From Prolixibacteraceae bacterium (GTDB lineage: Bacteria; Bacteroidota; Bacteroidia; Bacteroidales; Prolixibacteraceae): DNA of 5,613 bases. This document shows, one piece after another, positions 1 to 5,613 of the stretch. Both the position numbers and the translations under genes were made by a program. Under the pieces are notes generated by a model that was not told the origin of the DNA, ran no database searches, and saw only the letters and a list, made by a program, of their open reading frames with translations. The stretch's first letter is position 1. Every line of letters starts with the position of its first letter. Location of the stretch: positions 1 to 5,613 of the forward strand of contig JAGODU010000234.1 of the NCBI GenBank assembly GCA_017998095.1, in the 5' to 3' direction.

Positions 1-7
1 TAAATAA

Positions 8-57
8 AAAGGGGAATAACTTTACTCTGTTAAAAGTTATTCCCCTTTCCTTTTTTT
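8..57 (+). terminator. Rho-independent terminator of an upstream unit
   Basis: A perfect 16-bp stem is formed by positions 8-23 and 33-48, with a 9-nt loop at 24-32. The stem contains a GGGG/CCCC block and is followed by a T run at 51-57, which is the classic intrinsic terminator layout for plus-strand transcription. A-rich sequence at 1-10 gives a U-rich tail on the other strand as well, so it could act in both directions. The gene it terminates lies left of the window. The TAA at position 1 might be its stop codon, but this cannot be shown. Confidence 0.88.
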
Positions 58-267
58 GTTCTTAACAATATCTCCTTGAAATTTAAATATCCCATTTCCG
101 AAGCCAAAATAAAACTAATCTGCTTTTATTTATTTTCTATCAATCTTTTAATTAGCTTTGCTGAAAATTCTGATAATAATTCTTTGACCCACTCTCTTCT
201 GAAAGATTAAATCAAAAGAATAAACATTTCCGGGATTTAATAGTTACTTATCTAAAAAAAATAAATT
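58..267. other. AT-rich intergenic leader without a gene
   Basis: This stretch separates the terminator from the small basic-protein gene. I see no open frame with coding character, no tRNA and no strong hairpin. It holds one candidate promoter element at 153-160. The last 30 bases before the start codon are very A-rich (an A run at about 254-261) with no Shine-Dalgarno motif, as is common in Bacteroidota leaders. Confidence 0.6.
153..160 (+). promoter_or_regulatory. Candidate -7 promoter element (TAGCTTTG)
   Basis: TAGCTTTG fits the Bacteroidota primary sigma factor -7 consensus TAnnTTTG. No convincing TTTG -33 element lies about 19 nt upstream, only T-rich sequence. Initiation just downstream would give a leader of roughly 100 nt before the ATG at 268. 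The match is short, so chance is a real alternative. Confidence 0.35.
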
Positions 268-489
268 ATGGGTAGAGCAAGAGAAACATCCAGTAAAAAA
301 CAAGTCAGAACTAACAAAGAGAAAAAAAGAAAAGATAAAGCTCTTAAAAAGATTGAAAGAAAAAATAATACTGCCAATGGAAACAATTTAGACGAAATGA
401 TTGCCTATGTTGATGAAAATGGCATGATTACTTCAACCCCTCCTGATCCAAACAGGAAATCTTCTGAAATTTCTGAAAATAAGGAATAA
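268..489 (+). CDS. Small Lys-rich protein resembling the N-terminal extension of Bacteroidota cold-shock proteins, no cold-shock domain
   Basis: This is a 73-residue, very basic protein. Residues 1-35 form a Lys/Arg/Glu-rich, probably helical or disordered segment with several KK and RK pairs. Residues 42-61 carry a distinct block, DEMIAYVDENG followed by MITSTPPDP. From memory, this layout matches the N-terminal extension placed before the cold-shock domain in many Bacteroidota CspA-like proteins of about 150 residues. Here the frame stops 12 residues after the block, at 487-489. None of the expected RNP1/RNP2 motifs (KGYGFI-like, VFVH-like) is found in any plus-strand frame before the next gene. 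It is therefore either a stand-alone version of the extension or a cold-shock gene that has lost its domain. The basic charge suggests nucleic-acid or ribosome binding, but that is inference. It stands alone, converging on the GH31 gene. No SD motif precedes the ATG. Confidence 0.8.
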   Translation: MGRARETSSKKQVRTNKEKKRKDKALKKIERKNNTANGNNLDEMIAYVDENGMITSTPPDPNRKSSEISENKE

Positions 490-537
490 ATAAATGTTAT
501 TTAAAACACTTTCCTAACTATACCAAACTGAGATAAA

Positions 538-2649
538 TTACCATTTAATTTCTCTTTGAACAGCTTTAATATCAGGAACCTTTTCAGCAATAGCTTTTGA
601 TTCTGAGAATAATGCATTAAGATCCCCCAAATCAATTGATGAACCTTCTTTTATAAAAATTGGAATTTTATATATCGGTGTCTCAACAGTAATAGTCTGA
701 CCACCTTCATAAACCTTTGTTTTATTCCAGGCATCAACCCATTTTTGTCCAGCCGGAAGATATAATGAATGTGAAGAAGTGCCTTTCTCCCAAATATTTG
801 AAACAAGGATATCTGATCCGTATAAATAAGTCTGCCAGTCTTTCCATGCTTCCTTCTGCTCAGGATATACAAGAAATAAAGACCTTACAACAGGCATACC
901 GGTTTTATTTGCTTCCTGAACATGCTTGTGTGTATATGAAGCAAGTGAAGCATGAACCTTAGCATATAGCCTCCATACAGCAATCAATTCTGAATCATAA
1001 TTGGGCTTTGTCTTCATATCCCACGGAGCTCTGTCTTCCGTTGGACCAAACTCCATTATCGGACAAAAACACCCAAATGCAAGCCAGCGGGCTGTAACTT
1101 CACGATCAAGATCGCCCTGCCAATAACCACCAATATCTGATCCCCAAACCGGAAAGCCAATTATTGCACACCTTTGAACGGCAATTATTGCAGCCCTCAA
1201 ACCTTCGGGTTCTGAGCCTATATCACCACCCCAAAAACCGCTGTATTTAGAACTTCCGGTATAACCTGCTCTTGGAATAAGAACAAAATCGTCTCCCTTG
1301 ATTTTCTTACAAGCCTGATTAAATGTTTTTACATAAAGAACAGGGAAATCATTTCGAACTTCTCTTGCAGTTCGCCCGTCAAAAAGAATAAAGTCTTTAG
1401 TTTCAGGAACCAACTCTTCTGCCCTATCTAGTTTGAATCCGTCAACTCCCTGATTAAGCATTTTAATTATACCCTTCTCCTGTAGCCAGTTGCAAGTCAC
1501 AGGATTGGTAAAATCCATCAGAGCAACATTTGTAGAAGTAATATCTCCGTGTGGTCCTTTTATTGGTTGTGACAAACCCATATTATGAGCTTCAAATCTC
1601 ATCTCACCGGTTACCCAGGGGGCCACCCACAATAAAAATTTCATATTATTGGAATGAAGCCAGTTGATCATCTCCTGTGCTTTGGGAAAACGTTCCGGAT
1701 CCCAGTCAAAATCGGCATAACCGTGAAGCCCTTTTGCCCATGGCCGGTCGACCCAATAAACACCACATGGAATATCCAAAGCTTTCATCATTAAAATGTC
1801 CTCCACCAACATACTGTTGTAAGGTGCACTCACTTTAGAACCATCATAATATGTTTTCTTATTTACATGGTTGTCTCTCCATCTCCATGGAAGAAAAGCC
1901 CATTCAGGAGGAACAATCGTCGGCCCCACATTAAGGGAGTGTTTTTTAACTATCTCAGCCGGTTGATTCGATGTATATATAATTCCTTCTAACTTATTTC
2001 CTTCAAAAGAAATCTTTACTCTCTCAGGATCAGATTTGCAGAAATCATAATGCCCCGGCCATGTGCCTTTTGTAAATATCCCATATCCATTGCTTGAAAT
2101 ATAAAATGGTGTGTATAAGGATACTGTAGGTTTTATCAGCATATCAACCGATTCTCCCCTTAAATTCATGGCAGTTGTAATACCTTTTTTCCACGATTCA
2201 GTCTGCACGCCATCAACAACTCTTTCAAACAAACCTGTAAAATATTCATCTTGTGTTGCTGCTAAATTTATTCCCCAACCTGTAATATCACTGTCGGGCA
2301 AGGCCGTAAAAGAATAATCATAACCAGACAAACTCTTTTTTATAGAAACCAAAACAGTTCTTCCTTCTGCCTGCCACTCAGCCCTGAATTCATTTTCATT
2401 ATTTTTTAGTCTTGAAGGTTTACTTTTGATATAAAATTTACCCTTTTCAGTTTCAAAATATGTTGCACCTTCATCATCCTTACCTGCCCGTATTTCAAGG
2501 GGAGCTTTCACATTTTTATCGTTAATAACCAAGGAAATATTTCCTCCTTCGGAATATTTCAACTCTGCAAGTTTTTCATTACTACACGATACTAAGAAAA
2601 GAAGAAAGACAACTTGTAATGAAGCCTGAATTAGGTTTTTAATATTCAT
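538..2649 (-). CDS. GH31 family glycoside hydrolase, lipoprotein (alpha-glucosidase/alpha-xylosidase-like)
   Basis: This is a complete 703-residue retaining exo-alpha-glycosidase of family GH31. Residues 1-21 are a lipoprotein signal peptide with a lipobox ending LVSC, so Cys22 is the expected lipidated residue and the enzyme should be membrane-anchored outside the cytoplasm. Residues 24-240 form the N-terminal beta-sandwich, with the family-typical YFTGLFER segment at 136-143. The TIM barrel spans about 250-565. It includes YWVD (298-301; Asp301 is the usual -1 subsite Asp), WVAPWV (341-346), the nucleophile strand GVDGFKLD with Asp408, RAGYTGSSKY at 460-469, FWGGD with acid/base Asp476, and WGSDIGG at 502-508. 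The 68-residue spacing between the catalytic Asp residues is normal for the family. C-terminal beta domains cover about 580-680. After the nucleophile it reads RAEE rather than the classic MNE of alpha-glucosidases, so the substrate is not predictable. The segment around Asp301 does not look like the QDW region I recall for sulfoquinovosidases. The ATG at 2649-2647 is supported by the signal peptide. It is transcribed divergently from the transporter gene. Confidence 0.94.
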   Translation of the reverse strand: MNIKNLIQASLQVVFLLFLVSCSNEKLAELKYSEGGNISLVINDKNVKAPLEIRAGKDDEGATYFETEKGKFYIKSKPSRLKNNENEFRAEWQAEGRTVLVSIKKSLSGYDYSFTALPDSDITGWGINLAATQDEYFTGLFERVVDGVQTESWKKGITTAMNLRGESVDMLIKPTVSLYTPFYISSNGYGIFTKGTWPGHYDFCKSDPERVKISFEGNKLEGIIYTSNQPAEIVKKHSLNVGPTIVPPEWAFLPWRWRDNHVNKKTYYDGSKVSAPYNSMLVEDILMMKALDIPCGVYWVDRPWAKGLHGYADFDWDPERFPKAQEMINWLHSNNMKFLLWVAPWVTGEMRFEAHNMGLSQPIKGPHGDITSTNVALMDFTNPVTCNWLQEKGIIKMLNQGVDGFKLDRAEELVPETKDFILFDGRTAREVRNDFPVLYVKTFNQACKKIKGDDFVLIPRAGYTGSSKYSGFWGGDIGSEPEGLRAAIIAVQRCAIIGFPVWGSDIGGYWQGDLDREVTARWLAFGCFCPIMEFGPTEDRAPWDMKTKPNYDSELIAVWRLYAKVHASLASYTHKHVQEANKTGMPVVRSLFLVYPEQKEAWKDWQTYLYGSDILVSNIWEKGTSSHSLYLPAGQKWVDAWNKTKVYEGGQTITVETPIYKIPIFIKEGSSIDLGDLNALFSESKAIAEKVPDIKAVQREIKW

Positions 2650-2704
2650 AGTTTTAAGATTTATTCCGTCCTAAAATAATTCATTTTATTGCTTGAAGGT
2701 AATT

Positions 2705-2712
2705 CAAATCTA
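2705..2712 (-). promoter_or_regulatory. Candidate -7 element for the GH31 gene
   Basis: Read on the minus strand, this is TAGATTTG, an exact fit to TAnnTTTG. It lies 55 nt upstream of the GH31 ATG, giving a leader of about 50 nt. A TTG on the minus strand at 2730-2728 is 15 nt away, shorter than the usual spacing of about 19 nt, so the -33 element is unconvincing. Confidence 0.5.
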
Positions 2713-2716
2713 AATA

Positions 2717-2745
2717 ATAGCAAAAAACAATTCTCCTTTTGCTAT
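2717..2745. promoter_or_regulatory. Inverted repeat between divergent promoters, candidate operator
   Basis: The arms ATAGCAAAA (2717-2725) and TTTTGCTAT (2737-2745) are perfect 9-bp reverse complements separated by 11 bp. The two-fold centre is at 2731, with 20 bp between arm centres, about two helical turns, which suits a dimeric regulator. It lies between the two -7 candidates and overlaps the plus-strand one by three bases. One bound protein could therefore control both the GH31 gene and the transporter operon. The regulator gene is not in the window. An RNA hairpin is less likely because the site is upstream of both predicted start sites. Confidence 0.45.
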
Positions 2746-2750
2746 ATTTG
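2743..2750 (+). promoter_or_regulatory. Candidate -7 element for the transporter operon
   Basis: TATATTTG fits TAnnTTTG exactly and lies 96 nt upstream of the transporter ATG, predicting a leader of about 90 nt. No clear TTTG is found 19 nt upstream; that position falls in the inverted repeat instead. A weak -33 element is often seen at promoters that depend on an activator, but this is inference. Confidence 0.5.
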
Positions 2751-2759
2751 ATTACATTA

Positions 2760-2778
2760 TGGTTCTTTTTTTGAACCA
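2760..2778 (+). repeat. Short inverted repeat in the transporter leader
   Basis: TGGTTC (2760-2765) and GAACCA (2773-2778) are perfect 6-bp arms around a loop of seven T residues. The hairpin would sit at the extreme 5' end of the predicted transporter mRNA, if the -7 element at 2743-2750 is used. It could protect the 5' end, affect translation, or be a second protein-binding site. Six base pairs is short enough for chance. Confidence 0.35.
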
Positions 2779-2846
2779 AAACACAAAACCTCTTATATAT
2801 AATCCCGGGAATATCAAATATTGTATTTCCATAAACTTACAATAAT

Positions 2847-4094
2847 ATGCAGCAAAGAAATTTTAAAGTATACCCTTACCGCTGGATAATGCTTTCTGTT
2901 TATATGCTAATCGTAGCAGTAAACCAGCTTCTTTGGATAACATTTGCCCCAATAACCACTGATGCAACTGCTTTCTTTCAAGTTTCTGATATAAGAATCG
3001 GAATATTGTCTATGTGCTTTATGATAGTGTTCATTGTTATGTCTATCCCTGCATCATGGATTGTAGATACATACGGTTTAAAAATAGGAGTTGGAATCGG
3101 AGCTGTATTTACCGGATGTTTCGGACTGATGAGGGGACTTGTTGCCGATAATTACAACCTTGTATTAATTGCCCAGATTGGAATTGCTATAGGTCAGCCA
3201 TTTCTTCTTAACTCTATAACCAAAATTTCTGCACGATGGTTTCCTATGGAAGAAAGGGCAACCGCTTCCGGACTTGGAACTTTGGCAATGTACGCAGGCA
3301 TTCTCGGAGGAATGGTCCTTACCCCATACCTGGCAATAGGTTCAGGAATTGGAGGTGTGCTTTTTATTTATGGGATCACTTCAATAATAGCTGCCCTTAT
3401 ATTCTTAATTTTTTCAAAAGAAAGGCCTGCAACTGCACCCTGCCTTCCCCATGAAGAAGAAAGGCTGCTTGCACTTGATGGGTTTAAGCACATATTCAAA
3501 TCAAAAGACTTCATTCTATTGATGATTATTTTTTTCATCGGATTAGGGGTTTTCAATAGTGTAACTACATGGATTGAAAATATACTTGGTCCCAGAGGAT
3601 TTTCACCAACCCAAGCCGGAATTACAGGAGGCATTATGATTGTAAGTGGAATTATCGGAGCTCTTGTTATTCCAATTCTTTCTGACCACCACATGCGAAG
3701 AACCCCTTTTATAATAATTGCTCTTTCCGGATCAACAATCGGACTTGCAGGAGTAACTTTTGCAACTAGCTTTCCTGTATTGCTTGTCTCGGGAGCAATT
3801 CTTGGTTTTTTTCTTCTCAGTTCAGGTCCGGTAGGTTTTCAATATGGAGCAGAAATTACTTACCCTGCTTCCGAGGGAAGTTCAAACGGTTTGCTATTAT
3901 TAATCGGACAAATTTCAGGTATTGCCCTGATATTTGGAATGGACAGTTTCAAATCACCCGAAAACGGATCTATGACTAAATCAATGATATTGCTTTTGGT
4001 ATTAATGCTGATAAGTATTTTAATTTCAACAAGGCTTAAAGAATCAAATATAATTTCTGACAGAAAGTCTAATGATAATACAGAAAAAGGATAA
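2847..4094 (+). CDS. MFS transporter resembling the FLVCR family
   Basis: This is a 415-residue major facilitator with about 12 hydrophobic segments (roughly 13-35, 51-72, 79-98, 104-126, 143-163, 168-189, 222-244, 258-277, 286-306, 308-328, 346-366 and 378-395) and a polar central loop at 190-220. The TM2-TM3 loop carries WIVDTYGLK (71-79), a motif A variant. Several blocks match my memory of the eukaryotic FLVCR1/FLVCR2 family: an NQLLW segment in TM1, ARWFPMEERATA at 129-140, and EITYP-x-SEG-x-S-x-GLL at 336-350, which is the clearest hallmark. FLVCR proteins carry choline/ethanolamine and were earlier reported to export heme. Three pocket positions appear kept (Trp30, Gln117, Gln355), while the TM7 Tyr is replaced by Asn237. 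The bacterial substrate remains open and could be a sugar or sugar acid, given the divergent GH31 gene. The downstream secreted-protein gene begins 13 nt after the stop, so the two probably share an mRNA. Confidence 0.92.
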   Translation: MQQRNFKVYPYRWIMLSVYMLIVAVNQLLWITFAPITTDATAFFQVSDIRIGILSMCFMIVFIVMSIPASWIVDTYGLKIGVGIGAVFTGCFGLMRGLVADNYNLVLIAQIGIAIGQPFLLNSITKISARWFPMEERATASGLGTLAMYAGILGGMVLTPYLAIGSGIGGVLFIYGITSIIAALIFLIFSKERPATAPCLPHEEERLLALDGFKHIFKSKDFILLMIIFFIGLGVFNSVTTWIENILGPRGFSPTQAGITGGIMIVSGIIGALVIPILSDHHMRRTPFIIIALSGSTIGLAGVTFATSFPVLLVSGAILGFFLLSSGPVGFQYGAEITYPASEGSSNGLLLLIGQISGIALIFGMDSFKSPENGSMTKSMILLLVLMLISILISTRLKESNIISDRKSNDNTEKG

Positions 4095-4107
4095 AAAATA
4101 CCAGAAT

Positions 4108-4830
4108 ATGAAGAAAGCCTCAACTGTTATAACTGGTATCCTCCTGATTTCATTGTGTTTTTATGCCAATATTGCTTATTCTCAGGATATTACTTCTGAT
4201 TCAGTTAAAATTAATAAAATCAGGTTCATCGAAGAAAGCATCAGGAAAGATGAACAGAAAACCCGTCTTTGGTGGAATGGCTGGTTAATAGGCTATGGTG
4301 CAGCAACTGTTGGCCAAGGGGCAGTATACTTTATCAGCAATGATAAAAGCCTGAAGCAGGACATGGCCTTAGGTGCTTTTACTACTATTCTGGGCTTTGC
4401 TAATCAATTTATTTCTTCTTTAAAACTAACAAAGGACTTTGAACAACTTGAACTTCTCCCTTCAAATAGCCCCGATGAAAAAGATAAAAAGCTTCAATTT
4501 GCTGAAGAACTCCTTAAAGAGCACGCACGTTGTGAAATTTTGGCCAGAAACTGGCAGTCACATGCACTTTGCGGTGTTGTAAATATTGGTGGCGGACTTA
4601 TTACATGGCTTGGTTTTAAAAGAACTATTTGGGATGGGCTTGCAAATTTTGCTTTGAACACGGCAATTACTGAAGCTCAAATATGGACTTCACCATTAAG
4701 AGCAAAAAAGGACTATGAGAATTATTTAAAAAAGTATGGAACCTCTGATTATTCACTTTCCTATAAACAAGAAATCGATTGGTACTTCAATGTATTCCCC
4801 GGAGGGGCAGGTATAAAAATTGTTTTTTGA
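4108..4830 (+). CDS. Secreted or membrane-associated protein of unknown function
   Basis: I do not recognise a named family. The best start is the ATG at 4108, which gives 240 residues beginning MKKAST. An in-frame ATG at 4072 would overlap the transporter gene and place a charged 12-residue segment before a good signal peptide. Residues 1-25 are that signal peptide, with likely cleavage after AYS, before Gln26-Asp27. A charged helix at 33-53 (RFIEESIRKDEQKTR) is followed by glycine-rich hydrophobic segments at about 54-77 (starting LWWNGW), 86-103, 153-170 (GVVNIGGGLITWLGF) and 175-190. An acidic, Lys-rich linker lies at 118-140. The C-terminus is VFPGGAGIKIVF, ending in Phe as many outer-membrane proteins do, although the hydrophobic stretches look helical rather than like a beta-barrel. 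Two Cys residues, at 142 and 155, remain in the mature protein. The 13-nt gap after the transporter gene suggests cotranscription and perhaps a shared role. Confidence 0.82.
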   Translation: MKKASTVITGILLISLCFYANIAYSQDITSDSVKINKIRFIEESIRKDEQKTRLWWNGWLIGYGAATVGQGAVYFISNDKSLKQDMALGAFTTILGFANQFISSLKLTKDFEQLELLPSNSPDEKDKKLQFAEELLKEHARCEILARNWQSHALCGVVNIGGGLITWLGFKRTIWDGLANFALNTAITEAQIWTSPLRAKKDYENYLKKYGTSDYSLSYKQEIDWYFNVFPGGAGIKIVF

Positions 4831-4975
4831 TTATCTTTTACTTTTAATTATCTGAAAATCATTAAACACCAATCTAATTAAAGGTGAAAATTCATATTAC
4901 TTATATCTCTGATGAAAGTAGTTAAATACAATCTATCTGTCTTAAAATTTTAATAAAATCTAAATAATCATCCAT
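4831..4975. other. Convergent intergenic region, no clear terminator
   Basis: This AT-rich spacer separates the converging ends of the secreted-protein gene and the GH65-like gene. It contains a 12-bp A/T palindrome at 4942-4953 and a weak 6-bp hairpin at 4960-4979 that overlaps the stop codon of the minus-strand gene. Neither has the GC-rich stem expected of an intrinsic terminator, so the transcription end points are not evident. Confidence 0.5.
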
Positions 4976-5613
4976 TTAGTGAGAATATTCCGAAATAATT
5001 TCTTTGAAATTTTCATATTTGACTTTCCAGTTTTTGGGAAATCCACCATTAACTGCCATAAAAGCAACAGAAGTGAGCAAAGCCCCATTCCCGGGTAAAT
5101 AAAGCTCAAGGTCAGAATCCTGATAATTATGACCATTAAGCAGATATGTATTTTTTACATTATCCATCAATAATAAATCAATAGCCTTTTCTGGCTTTTC
5201 CAAAACAGATGCACACATTGCTGCCATTGGAAAATCCCATCCCCAGCACGACTCCCAATCCCACTTATCCATTACTGCATTGAAAGTATTTTCAAGTATG
5301 TTCTTGTCAATATAATCAGTCAACGGCAAAAATCCTGCTATCCCAAGTACAATCGGATGATCTGTCAGATAATGCTGATTTTCATAAGAATCATAAGCAT
5401 CTTCTGAAAAGAGATACAAACTATCTCTTACTGGTAAAGGCGATATTTTTTTTATTACGTCTCTCCATTTTTCATTTTCTTTAATGCCAAGCAATGTCCT
5501 GTGCTTTTGGGCAATAGATAAAGCCCATCCCCCGTATGCAAGTTCAAAAACAGGATTAATAGTTGGTTACGGCTTAAACCGCTCCTGCACAGGAATAACA
5601 GCCGGGCCTAAAA
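4976..5613 (-). pseudogene. GH65-like glycoside hydrolase, C-terminal part, frame broken by an in-frame TAA
   Basis: The gene runs off the right edge; about 210 codons are visible, in one frame from 5611 down to the stop at 4978-4976. The sequence matches, from memory, the C-terminus of the large Bacteroidota/Acidobacteriota proteins annotated as glycoside hydrolase family 65, which have an (alpha/alpha)6 barrel. The marks are NPVFELAY at about 5533-5556, TDHPIVLGIAGFLP near 5330-5365, WGWDFPM at 5225-5245, NGHNYQ at 5120-5137 and YLPGNG at 5084-5101. The codons at 5609-5570 read GPAVIPVQERFKP, also family-like. Between them, 5569-5567 is TAA in the same frame. After this stop the first possible initiation codon is a TTG at 5494-5492, in the middle of conserved sequence, so a separate 172-residue protein is unlikely. 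The cause may be a nonsense mutation or a sequence error near a contig end. The substrate is unknown; related proteins are putative glycosidases rather than proven phosphorylases. The family assignment is firmer than the pseudogene status. Confidence 0.72.

Noticed and set aside
487..503. TAAATAA/TTATTTA hairpin after the small gene as a terminator
   Set aside because: The 7-bp stem is entirely A/T with a 3-nt loop and no T tract follows; it is too weak to call.
651..962. Two short open frames on opposite strands
   Set aside because: Both lie inside the GH31 coding sequence in other frames, where that gene encodes conserved C-terminal sequence; neither has recognisable motifs or a leader.
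2111..2317. A 68-codon plus-strand open frame
   Set aside because: It is antisense to the GH31 N-terminal domain and has no coding features of its own.
2847..4094. GPH-type sugar:cation symporter assignment
   Set aside because: The EITYP/SEG block and WFPMEERATA segment point to an FLVCR-like MFS, and no GPH-typical motif is seen.
4072..4107. Upstream ATG start for the secreted-protein gene
   Set aside because: It would overlap the transporter gene by 23 bases and add 12 charged residues before a well-formed signal peptide. The ATG at 4108 fits better.
3236..4123. Three open frames of 72-108 codons on both strands
   Set aside because: They overlap the transporter gene, which has unambiguous MFS and FLVCR-like sequence throughout; these are shadow frames.
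4942..4979. A/T palindrome and CTAAAT/ATTTAG hairpin as a terminator for the GH65-like gene
   Set aside because: The stems are nearly all A/T and the hairpin overlaps the stop codon; low-complexity sequence explains both.
4976..5494. A separate 172-residue protein starting at TTG 5494-5492
   Set aside because: Family-like sequence continues upstream in the same frame to the in-frame TAA and beyond, so the TTG is an internal Leu codon of a longer gene.

Overview
The window looks like chromosomal DNA from a member of the Bacteroidota. The supporting signs are AT-rich sequence, A-rich leaders without Shine-Dalgarno motifs, -7 promoter elements of the TAnnTTTG type, a short-lipobox lipoprotein glycosidase, a signal peptide cut before Gln-Asp, and a small Lys-rich protein whose 'IAYVDENG...STPPDP' segment matches, from memory, the N-terminal extension of Bacteroidota cold-shock proteins. 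No rRNA, tRNA, CRISPR array or insertion sequence is visible.

Layout, left to right. A strong rho-independent hairpin (8-57) closes an upstream plus-strand unit that lies outside the window. A leader of about 100 nt with one candidate -7 element precedes a 73-residue basic protein (268-489). Next, on the minus strand, is a full-length GH31 glycoside hydrolase made as a lipoprotein (538-2649). A 197-bp divergent region (2650-2846) carries a -7 candidate for each direction and a 9-bp inverted repeat between them. On the plus strand follow a 12-helix MFS transporter resembling the FLVCR family (2847-4094) and, 13 nt later, a secreted protein of unknown function with helical hydrophobic segments (4108-4830). 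The right end holds the C-terminal part of a GH65-like (alpha/alpha)6-barrel glycosidase on the minus strand (4976 to the edge). Its frame is interrupted by an in-frame TAA near the window edge.

How the genes may work together (inference). The GH31 lipoprotein would remove alpha-linked sugar outside the cytoplasm, the divergently transcribed transporter would import a small product or aglycone, and the protein downstream of the transporter would be its partner. The shared divergent control region is the main evidence linking them. The GH65-like gene suggests a wider carbohydrate-catabolic neighbourhood. There is no SusC/SusD pair in view, so this is not a demonstrated polysaccharide utilization locus.
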